A stretch of DNA of 6,918 nt from Planctomycetota bacterium (lineage in GTDB: Bacteria > Planctomycetota > UBA1135 > UBA2386): NCBI GenBank assembly GCA_003235605.1, contig QJVU01000297.1:1-6918 (forward strand), in the 5' to 3' direction. Of this stretch, positions 1-5,994 are shown in pieces. Each line of letters starts with the position of its first letter. Position 1 is the stretch's first letter. The notes beneath the pieces are model-generated. The model was not told the DNA's origin, searched no databases, and was given only the letters and a program-made list of their open reading frames with translations. The translations under genes and the position numbers were made by a program.

Positions 1-756
1 GGCATGATCCTCGTGACCGGTCCCACCGGTTCCGGAAAGTCGACAACGCTCTACTCGGCGGTCAAGCACATCGCCGAGCCGGAAATCAACCTCGTGACCG
101 TGGAAGACCCGGTGGAGTACCAGCTCGAAGGGATCAACCAGGTGCCGGTAAACCCGAAGCGGGGTCTGACGTTTCCGGGTGCGTTGCGGTCGATCCTCAG
201 ACAGGACCCGGATGTGGTGCTGCTCGGCGAGATCCGTGACACGGAGACCTTGGAGATCGCGGTCAAGGCCGCGCTCACAGGGCACTTGGTGCTCAGCACG
301 CTCCATACCAATGACGCGCCATCCACGATCACCCGCATGATCGACATGGGCTTGGATCCGTTCATGGTGGCCAGCTCCACCTTGCTGATCTGTGCCCAGC
401 GACTGGCGCGACTGCTCTGCGAGAATTGCAAGGTGCCCGCGAAGTACAGCGACGAGGCGTTCCTGCGTGCCGGTTTCACCAAGCAAGATCTCAAGAAGGG
501 GAACTTCGAGGTCTTCCAGGCAGGCGAGGGCTGCCCCAAGTGCACCAACGGCTACAAGGGAAGGTTCGCCCTCTTGGAGACCATGCGCATGACAGAAAGC
601 GTAAGACGCATGGTGGTGGAGCGAGCTGACTTGTTGGACATCAAGCAACAGGCACTCGCAGAGGGGATGCTGACATTGCGTCGATGCGGCCTCAACAACG
701 TCATGCGTGGCAAGACCAGCATCGAGGAGGTCGAGCGGGTGACCATGTCAGACTAG
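1..756 (+). CDS. pilB: Type IV pilus assembly ATPase PilB / GspE family (C-terminal part, 5' end outside window)
   Basis: This is the C-terminal ATPase half of a secretion ATPase that hydrolyses ATP at the cytoplasmic face of the inner membrane to drive pilus or pseudopilus assembly. The frame is open from base 1, so the ATG at 4 is internal and the true start lies upstream; family members are usually about 550 residues and 251 are visible. Counting codons from base 1, the Walker A motif GPTGSGKST is at 7-15 (Lys13), the Asp box is around VEDPVEY (34-40), the Walker B region VVLLGE is at 72-77 with Glu77, and the His box has His95 and His102. A zinc-binding tetracysteine site follows: Cys140, Cys143, Cys178 and Cys181. 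That site marks PilB/GspE and argues against the retraction ATPase PilT. PilB and GspE cannot be separated firmly on this fragment; the pilC and prepilin neighbours fit PilB. The stop is 40 bp before pilC. Confidence 0.93.
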   Translation, partial: GMILVTGPTGSGKSTTLYSAVKHIAEPEINLVTVEDPVEYQLEGINQVPVNPKRGLTFPGALRSILRQDPDVVLLGEIRDTETLEIAVKAALTGHLVLSTLHTNDAPSTITRMIDMGLDPFMVASSTLLICAQRLARLLCENCKVPAKYSDEAFLRAGFTKQDLKKGNFEVFQAGEGCPKCTNGYKGRFALLETMRMTESVRRMVVERADLLDIKQQALAEGMLTLRRCGLNNVMRGKTSIEEVERVTMSD

Positions 757-796
757 CGGTGGGCTGGTCGGTCTGTCGGACTGGAGAGCACAACAC

Positions 797-2026
797 ATGA
801 CTACGACATTCAAGTATCAAGCCAAGGATGCATCGGGCAAGACGGTCAAGGGCACGATGCAAGCCGCATCACAGTCGGATGTCGTCGCCGATCTGAGGAG
901 ACGGCGTCTGACGCCGCTCAACATCACAAAGACAGGCGGACTGTTGGGCGGTGGTGGCGGCAAGCGCACCGGCGCCAAGTCCTCGTCGGCCAAGAGGGGC
1001 GAGCTGGAGCTCTTTACCCGTCAGCTGTCGACGATGCTGTCCTCTGGCATTCCGATGCTCGAAGCGTTGTCGATCCTGGCAGAGCAGGCGGAAAGCCCTG
1101 GCTTCACTTTCTGCCTGGAGCGCATCGTCACAGACATTCGCAACGGCGCGGACCTGTCGATGGCCATGTCGGCGCACAAGAAGGTGTTCTCGGACATCTA
1201 CGTCAGCATGATCAAGGCGGGCGAGGTCTCCGGCCAGATCGACATCATCCTGACTCGCCTTGCCGAGTACCTGGAAGCTGCGGCGCACCTTCGCTCTGAG
1301 ATCAAGTCGGCCATGACCTATCCGACCGTGTCGCTGATCCTGGTGCTTGGCATTGCCTGCTTCCTGATGATGGGCATCGTGCCGAGCTTCAAGCCGGTCT
1401 TCGAATCCCTGGAGGTGGAGCTTCCCGGCCTGACCGTGTGGATCATGGACCTCGCGTTCTTCATGCGGGACAACTGGTACCTGATCTTCGGTGTGATCGT
1501 TGCCGGCTTTGCGGCGTTCAGGGCCTGGGTCCAGACGGACGGTGGGCAGTACACGTGGCACATGGCCCTGCTGCGGATGCCGGTCTTCGGACCCCTCTTC
1601 AAGAAGGTGGCGCTGTCGCGTTTCTCCCGCACCTTCTCGACCCTGGTGAAGAGCGGTGTGCCCATCCTCGGTGCCATGGAGATCGTTTCGGAAACCTCGG
1701 GGAACCGTGTGATCTCGGAGGTCGTCAACGAGGCACGCGACAGCGTCCGGCAAGGTGACAGTCTGGCCGAGCCGTTCTCGAAGTCGAAGATCTTTCCGCC
1801 GATGGTCACCAAGATGATCGCCATCGGCGAGCGTTCGGGCTCCCTGGACAGCCTGCTGGAGAAGATCGCCGAGTTCTACGACCAACAGGTCTCGGCAGAG
1901 GTAAAGGGACTCACGTCGCTGATCGAGCCGATCATGATCGCGGTCATGGGTTTCATCGTGGGAGGTATCGTGCTCGCGGTGTTCCTGCCGATCTTCAAGC
2001 TGCAGGAAAAGCTGGCCGGTAGCTAG
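797..2026 (+). CDS. pilC: Type IV pilus inner-membrane platform protein PilC / GspF family
   Basis: This 409-residue polytopic protein has the usual length for PilC/GspF, the inner-membrane platform that the assembly ATPase acts on to push pilin subunits into the growing fibre. An N-terminal segment (about 1-47, beginning FKYQAKDASGK) is joined by a Gly/Ser/Lys-rich linker (about 48-68) to two T2SSF domains at roughly 72-194 and 276-398. Both repeats show the family pattern: RQLSTMLSSGIPMLEAL in the first and RTFSTLVKSGVPILGAM in the second, each followed by a GE.SG segment (AGEVSGQID, IGERSGSLD). Membrane helices are predicted by eye at about 178-199, 228-245 and 380-400. The ATG at 797 has a GGAG at 783-786 with a 10-base spacer. 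It directly follows the ATPase gene with no pilT between them, and an 8-bp gap leads to the next gene, so co-transcription is likely. GspF is the alternative name; context favours PilC. Confidence 0.95.
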   Translation: MTTTFKYQAKDASGKTVKGTMQAASQSDVVADLRRRRLTPLNITKTGGLLGGGGGKRTGAKSSSAKRGELELFTRQLSTMLSSGIPMLEALSILAEQAESPGFTFCLERIVTDIRNGADLSMAMSAHKKVFSDIYVSMIKAGEVSGQIDIILTRLAEYLEAAAHLRSEIKSAMTYPTVSLILVLGIACFLMMGIVPSFKPVFESLEVELPGLTVWIMDLAFFMRDNWYLIFGVIVAGFAAFRAWVQTDGGQYTWHMALLRMPVFGPLFKKVALSRFSRTFSTLVKSGVPILGAMEIVSETSGNRVISEVVNEARDSVRQGDSLAEPFSKSKIFPPMVTKMIAIGERSGSLDSLLEKIAEFYDQQVSAEVKGLTSLIEPIMIAVMGFIVGGIVLAVFLPIFKLQEKLAGS

Positions 2027-2034
2027 CGCACCAG

Positions 2035-2892
2035 GTGGACGACACCAAGAAGCGGATCCTGGGCTACGGCAGCAGCATGCTCATTGCTGGCGCCCTGGGC
2101 TACGTCGCTTTCGTCCGACAGGTCAGAGCGGACGTCGACACCCTTGTGGGTGCTGCGGAGGTACAGGTCCGCTTGGCTGCCTCGATGCCGGCCGATGGGC
2201 GAGCGGATCTTGTGCGCCAGACCCACGAGTTCCTGGACAACGTCGAGGCGCAGCAGGCAGACAACTTGCCGGCGCGCGAGCTGCGCGCGCAGCTCTTCTA
2301 CCTCGAGGAGCGCTACGGCGATGCCGCGGCAATGTATGGTTGGCTTCAGGATTCCGAGAGCGCCACGCCGCAGCAACGAGACCTGTTCGCGCTGAACCGT
2401 TCCCGCATGCTCCGGGCCGCCGGAGACGCCTCGGCCGCCGAGCGCGTGCTGAACGAGCACGGTCCGAGGTTCCTGGAGGAGAGCGCCGCAGATTCCCAAA
2501 TCGAGAAGGCCCGCGTCTTGGCCCAGCTGGGCCGCGAAAGCGAGGCGCTCGAGATCATTGGCCGTCTGGCGGCCAGCGCCCAAGCCCCCATGGTGTTGCT
2601 GACAGCAGGTACCTTCCTCGAGCACCATGGCATGCTGGCCATGGCCGATACAGCCTACCAGAAGGCTGCTGGCAAGGATCCGCTCGCGGACTACTACCGA
2701 GCGCGCCTCAAGCTCAGAGAGTCGGAATACGATACTGCTCTGGATCTGTTGGAGCGAGTGATGCGCGCTGCAGGTCCCAGGGTTCGCGTCCTGTTGCAGC
2801 AGGACCGGGAGGCCTGGGCTCCCTGTGCGCGCAGCAAGCGTTACAAGGATCTGCTAGGACCTGTCAGCAAGCCGGCTCGTCCGGGTCGGTAA
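2035..2892 (+). CDS. Membrane-anchored TPR-like repeat protein in the pilus cluster, function unknown
   Basis: I do not recognise a specific family. The 285-residue product starts MDDTKKR and then has one hydrophobic segment (about 8-27), which reads as an N-terminal membrane anchor or uncleaved signal. The rest is helical and Ala/Leu/Glu-rich, with about five degenerate TPR-like helix pairs around 82-105, 115-143, 154-181, 185-213 and 217-246. The most TPR-like is near 200-212 (AMADTAYQKAAG). The tail is basic (SKRYKDLL, then KPARPGR). Start choice: the GTG lies 8 bp after the pilC stop and keeps the whole anchor. The in-frame ATG at 2077 (codon 15) would cut the hydrophobic segment and has no Shine-Dalgarno sequence. 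No good Shine-Dalgarno precedes the GTG either, so reinitiation coupled to pilC is plausible. Its position between pilC and the prepilin suggests a scaffold or assembly factor, loosely comparable to TPR pilotins such as PilF, but that is inference and no lipobox is present. Confidence 0.8.
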   Translation: MDDTKKRILGYGSSMLIAGALGYVAFVRQVRADVDTLVGAAEVQVRLAASMPADGRADLVRQTHEFLDNVEAQQADNLPARELRAQLFYLEERYGDAAAMYGWLQDSESATPQQRDLFALNRSRMLRAAGDASAAERVLNEHGPRFLEESAADSQIEKARVLAQLGRESEALEIIGRLAASAQAPMVLLTAGTFLEHHGMLAMADTAYQKAAGKDPLADYYRARLKLRESEYDTALDLLERVMRAAGPRVRVLLQQDREAWAPCARSKRYKDLLGPVSKPARPGR

Positions 2893-2954
2893 GGTGTCGG
2901 GAAGCAAGGGGGAGAGCGGGATCCGTAGGGGATCTCGATCAGTCTTGGCTGAAC

Positions 2955-2960
2955 AAGGAG
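2955..2960 (+). promoter_or_regulatory. Strong Shine-Dalgarno site for the prepilin
   Basis: AAGGAG sits 10 bases before the ATG at 2971. It is the best ribosome binding site in the window and fixes the pilin start. It agrees with a short leader peptide and with high expression of a fibre subunit relative to the assembly proteins upstream. Confidence 0.8.
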
Positions 2961-2970
2961 CAAGCTGCAA

Positions 2971-3672
2971 ATGTACGATAGGGAAAAGGGCTTTACGCTC
3001 ATCGAACTGATGATCGTTGTTGCGATCATCGCCATCATCGCTTCAATCGCGATTCCCAACCTTCTCAGCGCGCGTCTGAACGCCAATGAGTCGGCTGCTA
3101 TCGCGACCTTGAAGAATATCTGTTCCGCCCAGGCCCAGTGCCAGGCCTCGGGCGCCATTGACGCCAACATCAACGGTGCTGGCGAGTATGGTTACTTCGC
3201 CGAGCTCGCGGGCGCTGTCGGCGTGCGTGACTCCACCGGCAACCCGAGCGCCACGGAGCGCATCACGCCGCCGGTGTTGTCCGGCGCGTTCGGCAACGTG
3301 AACTCTTCCCGGGTGGTCCGGTCGGGCTTCCTGTTCCAGATGTACCTGCCGGATGCCAGCGCCACGGCGGTAGCCGAGGCACCGACCGGCGGCGTCGGCG
3401 CCACTGTGCCGGATCCGGCTCAGTCCGAGGTGCTGTGGTGCTGCTACGCCTGGCCGACCTCGCGGGGCAACTCCGGCAAGCGGGCGTTCTTCGTGAACCA
3501 GTCCGGCGACGTTCTGTCCACCAAGAACATCGCACCCGGCCAGCTGTACAACGGCACGACGGCGCCGGCGGCGACCGCCGCGTTCGACGTCAGCACGTCT
3601 GGCTCCATGGCCAGCACCGTCGCTGCCAACAGGTCCGGCGTCGACGGCGGCGTCTGGATCGTCGTCAACTAG
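2971..3672 (+). CDS. Type IV prepilin (class III signal peptide, four-cysteine pilin-like protein)
   Basis: This 233-residue prepilin is a likely fibre or pseudopilus subunit. A 7-residue leader (MYDREKG) precedes the prepilin peptidase site, with cleavage after Gly7 and Phe8 becoming the methylated N-terminus. The mature sequence FTLIEL carries the invariant Glu at +5 (Glu12), followed by the hydrophobic assembly helix to about residue 28 and Pro29. The mature protein would be 226 residues. After the helix comes a conserved-looking stretch (ESAAIATLKNI), then Cys51 and Cys57, a variable Ala/Gly/Thr-rich central part, a block with Trp156-Cys157-Cys158-Tyr159, and FFVNQSGDVL. It ends GGVWIVVN. 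It lies 78 bp after the TPR-like gene and immediately before a strong terminator, as expected for a last, highly expressed gene. Major pilin versus type II pseudopilin cannot be settled from sequence alone, so no symbol is given. Confidence 0.92.
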   Translation: MYDREKGFTLIELMIVVAIIAIIASIAIPNLLSARLNANESAAIATLKNICSAQAQCQASGAIDANINGAGEYGYFAELAGAVGVRDSTGNPSATERITPPVLSGAFGNVNSSRVVRSGFLFQMYLPDASATAVAEAPTGGVGATVPDPAQSEVLWCCYAWPTSRGNSGKRAFFVNQSGDVLSTKNIAPGQLYNGTTAPAATAAFDVSTSGSMASTVAANRSGVDGGVWIVVN

Positions 3673-3688
3673 GCGGCACGGCACGCCA

Positions 3689-3724
3689 GAAAGAGGGCTC
3701 CGAGTCCGTTCGGAGCCCTCTTTC
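3689..3724 (+). terminator. Intrinsic terminator hairpin after the prepilin gene
   Basis: A perfect 15-bp inverted repeat (arms 3689-3703 and 3710-3724) encloses the 6-base loop GTCCGT, starting 17 bases after the pilin stop. The stem core is GC-rich (GAGGGCTCCGA), with AAA at the 5' foot and TTT at the 3' foot inside the stem. There is no long T-run afterwards, so it is not a textbook L-shaped terminator, but its symmetry and position support transcription termination. It may work from both directions and it separates the pilus unit from the glycosyltransferase unit. Confidence 0.85.
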
Positions 3725-3820
3725 CACGTACGGGCCGGGCCCACGCCGGGCGAACGCCAGGGTTCACGCTGCCGCCTGTCTTCAACCTCCCGGTCCGCGG
3801 GTGCCGATACTCCCCTGACC

Positions 3821-4801
3821 ATGAGCAGCATGGCCAAGGGCCTGGAGCGACTGATGGGGCAGGGGGAGCTGCCCTCGGGCCCCGAACGGAACCCCGCCGA
3901 ACGTGCGCGGCGTCGGGTGCACAGCCTGAGTGTGGTGATCCCTGCCAAGAACGAAGCCCAGGCCCTGGGTCCGCTTCTGGCGGAGCTGCGTGAGGTCCTC
4001 GAGGCGGAGCGCGGCCTCAGCTGGGAGATCCTGCTGATCGACGATGGCTCCCTCGACGAAACCGCGGCGGTGGGAGAGTTGGCAGGTGCCCGCGTCATCC
4101 GCCATGCCGAGTCCCTTGGCAACGGTGCGGCGGTCAAGCGGGGTATCCGGGAGGCCACCTTCGACTGGGTCCTGCTGCTGGATGGCGACGGCCAGCACCC
4201 GCCCGCCGCGATCCCGCACATGATCGACATGGCCGAGTTCGAGCACTGGGACATGGTCGTGGGCTCCCGAAACGGCGGCGGCGGGAGCTTCCATCGCAAC
4301 CTGGCGAACCGCATCTACAACGCCTTGGCCAGCTACGTTACCAGCCGCCACATTCCGGATGTCACAAGCGGCTTCCGCCTGGTACGCGGGCCCGCCCTCA
4401 AGGGGTTCGTCTACCTTCTACCCAACACGTTCAGCTATCCGACCACGATAACGCTGGCGATGCTGCGTGCGGGCTACGCGGTTGGGTTCTGCCCTTTCCA
4501 GGTGCGCCGCCGCCAGGGCAGGAGCCACATTCGCCTGATCCACGACGGCAGCCGCTTCTTCCTGATCATCATTCGGATCGCGACCTTCTTCGCGCCGCTG
4601 CGGGTGTTCGTCCCCCTTGCCGCGTTGATGGCCGCTCTCGGACTGGGGTGGTATGCCTACACCTACATCACCCAAGGCCGCTTCACCAACATGGCGATGC
4701 TGCTGCTCACCCAGGCCACGGTGATCTTCGGCCTCGGCCTGATATCCGAGCAGGTCGCGGCGCTGAGGTTCGAGCGGCTCGACGGGGACGGGAGACGGTG
4801 A
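3821..4801 (+). CDS. GT2 family glycosyltransferase, polyprenyl-phosphate-sugar synthase-like (DPM1/ArnC-type)
   Basis: This is a GT-A fold, family 2 glycosyltransferase of up to 326 residues, probably moving a nucleotide sugar's hexose onto a polyprenyl phosphate at the cytoplasmic face of the membrane. Visible motifs are SVVIPAKNEA (37-46), the nucleotide-binding DDGS (74-77), the metal-binding DGDGQ (121-125), VGSRN (147-151), TSGFRL (182-187) and GRSHI (233-237), which matches the R..G.S element of DPM1/DPG-synthase-like enzymes. Two C-terminal membrane segments follow (about 257-283 and 290-311), ending with SEQVAALRFE, similar to the GxxGE tail of ArnC/GtrB-type proteins. The sugar cannot be deduced. 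The ATG at 3821 has no Shine-Dalgarno, whereas the in-frame ATG at 3854 (codon 12) has GGAG six bases upstream, so the protein may be 315 residues; the domain is intact either way. The stop overlaps the next gene's GTG by 4 bp. Confidence 0.9.
   Translation: MSSMAKGLERLMGQGELPSGPERNPAERARRRVHSLSVVIPAKNEAQALGPLLAELREVLEAERGLSWEILLIDDGSLDETAAVGELAGARVIRHAESLGNGAAVKRGIREATFDWVLLLDGDGQHPPAAIPHMIDMAEFEHWDMVVGSRNGGGGSFHRNLANRIYNALASYVTSRHIPDVTSGFRLVRGPALKGFVYLLPNTFSYPTTITLAMLRAGYAVGFCPFQVRRRQGRSHIRLIHDGSRFFLIIIRIATFFAPLRVFVPLAALMAALGLGWYAYTYITQGRFTNMAMLLLTQATVIFGLGLISEQVAALRFERLDGDGRR
3844..3847 (+). promoter_or_regulatory. Shine-Dalgarno-like GGAG favouring an internal start of the GT2 gene
   Basis: GGAG lies six bases before the in-frame ATG at 3854, while the ATGs at 3821 and 3830 have no purine-rich site in front of them. 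The first recognisable GT2 strand begins only at codon 37 of the longer form, so either start gives a complete enzyme. GGAG also reads as coding sequence (Leu-Glu-Arg), so chance is possible. Confidence 0.4.
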
Positions 4802-5994
4802 GCAGTCCGACCGTCCTGGTGTTCGGCGCGTGGGATCGCGGTCCAGCCTACCCTCGGGCGGACAGCTTGATCGCCGGGCTTCGGCAGCAGGGATTCCGTC
4901 TGCACGAGTGCCACCTCAAGCTCCCTGGCGCCTGCATGGGCAGAAAGCGGCGCCAGCTGGTGGCTGCTCCTTGGCGCTGGCCCGGTTACCTGTTGGCCCT
5001 CCGCCGCGCCCGCGGGAAAGCGATCCGGCAACTGCGCGCAGCCATAGCGGCGCATCGTCCAGACCTGGTGCTGGTACCCTACCCCGGCCATGTCGTGGTG
5101 CGCTGGGCACGCTCCGCCTTCGCGGGTCCGATCATCCTGGACCTGTTCCTTTCCGCCCACGACACGGCTGTCTCGGACCGCGGGATGTTCCACCCGGCCT
5201 CGCCCATGGCCCTCGTGCTGAAGAGGCTGGATCGGTTGGCGTGTTTGGCGGCAGACCTGGTGCTGGTGGATACACCGCAGCATGCGGGCCACGTTGCGGA
5301 AGTCCTCGGGTGTCCCCGGGGAAAGCTGGACTGGGTGCCAGTGTCCGATCCAAGGGAGTCGGGTGAGGGGATTCCCTACGCCGGGGTACAGCCCGCGGAA
5401 CGCCTGGAAGTCCTGTTCTTCGGCACCGGAGTCCCTCTCCATGGGCTCGACACCTTGTTGCGCGCGGTGGAGAGGTGCCAGCGACTGCGCCTCACCCTCA
5501 TCGGCGGTAGCCCCGAGGATCGCGCCCAGGCAGGCAAGCTGGGCATGGACAAGGTGCGCCTGCTGGAGCCGTTCCTCCCCGATGCCGACCTCCGCCAACA
5601 CCTCGAGCGCACGCACCTGGTTGCCGGGATCTTTGGCACCAGCGGCAAGGCCCAGCGGGTCATACCTCTGAAGGTGATGCTGGCGCTGTCGACGGGTCGG
5701 CCGGTGCTGACTGCGGACACGCCGGCGGTGCGGGGGCTACTGCAACCCGGTATCGACTGCCTGGTGGTACCCCCTGGGGATGTCCAGGCCCTGGCAGCCT
5801 GCCTCCAGCAGTTGGCCGACAAGCCCGAGTGCCTACCGCCCCTGGCGGCGGCCGCCCGCCGTGCCTACGACCGCACGTTCAGTCTGGCCCGGACCGGCGC
5901 ACGCCTGGCGGGACTCTGCCGGGGCCTCGAGATGGCTCCGCTCCGACGTGGCAACGCCCATCTCACTGCTCCGGCACGGAGCCCGGCCCCATGA
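4798..5994 (+). CDS. GT-B fold glycosyltransferase (GT4-like)
   Basis: This 398-residue protein has the two-domain layout of a GT-B glycosyltransferase, probably a cytoplasmic enzyme using a nucleotide-activated sugar. The N-terminal acceptor half begins TVLVFGAWDRG (5-15) and includes RPDLVLVPYPGH (87-98) and a DLVLVDTP strand (153-160). The C-terminal donor half starts near LEVLFFGTGVPLHGLDTLL (203-221), then LTLIGG (232-237), AGIFGTSGKAQRVIPLK (276-292), TGRPVLTAD (299-307) and a GIDCLVVPPGD loop (318-328), all typical of GT4 donor sites. The usual EX7E pair is not conserved: Arg287 and Leu295 occupy those places. The GTG at 4798 was chosen because it overlaps the previous stop by 4 bp and opens directly onto the first beta strand; purine-rich GGGGA (4784-4788) and GGGAG (4790-4794) lie just upstream. 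The frame continues upstream to 4648, but that part overlaps the GT2 gene. Acceptor and product are unknown. Confidence 0.85.
   Translation: MSSPTVLVFGAWDRGPAYPRADSLIAGLRQQGFRLHECHLKLPGACMGRKRRQLVAAPWRWPGYLLALRRARGKAIRQLRAAIAAHRPDLVLVPYPGHVVVRWARSAFAGPIILDLFLSAHDTAVSDRGMFHPASPMALVLKRLDRLACLAADLVLVDTPQHAGHVAEVLGCPRGKLDWVPVSDPRESGEGIPYAGVQPAERLEVLFFGTGVPLHGLDTLLRAVERCQRLRLTLIGGSPEDRAQAGKLGMDKVRLLEPFLPDADLRQHLERTHLVAGIFGTSGKAQRVIPLKVMLALSTGRPVLTADTPAVRGLLQPGIDCLVVPPGDVQALAACLQQLADKPECLPPLAAAARRAYDRTFSLARTGARLAGLCRGLEMAPLRRGNAHLTAPARSPAP

Noticed and set aside
1..756. Retraction ATPase PilT as the identity of the first gene
   Set aside because: The tetracysteine zinc site (two CxxC pairs) is present, which PilT lacks, and the Glu/Arg pattern and C-terminus fit PilB/GspE.
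869..1885. Minus-strand open frame of 338 codons
   Set aside because: It lies wholly antisense to pilC, with biased His/Arg/Asp composition, so it is a shadow.
2943..2962. Sigma-54-like promoter (TTGG...GC) before the pilin
   Set aside because: The GG-to-GC spacing is 11 rather than 10 bases, the match is otherwise poor, and it overlaps the Shine-Dalgarno, too close to the ATG.
2340..2981. Plus-strand open frame covering the TPR-like gene and the gap before the pilin
   Set aside because: It is out of frame with the helical-repeat gene, Arg/Gly/Ser-rich and without any motif; it is explained by codon bias.
3006..3055. Repeated ATCATCGCC-like units in the pilin gene
   Set aside because: They encode the Ile/Ala-rich assembly helix and arise from amino-acid composition; this is not a DNA repeat array.
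3435..3818. Plus-strand open frame overlapping the pilin end and running through the terminator
   Set aside because: The product is Arg/Gln-rich with no domain, and the transcript would cross a strong hairpin. The pilin frame is clearly the real one here.
3043..4314. Minus-strand open frame of 423 codons
   Set aside because: It spans the antisense of both the pilin and the GT2 gene and crosses the terminator. The product is Arg/Ser/Pro-rich with no recognisable domain.
4648..4797. Upstream in-frame extension of the GT4-like gene
   Set aside because: The extra 50 codons lie entirely within the GT2 membrane segments, are His/Arg-rich, and precede a natural GTG start at the overlap.
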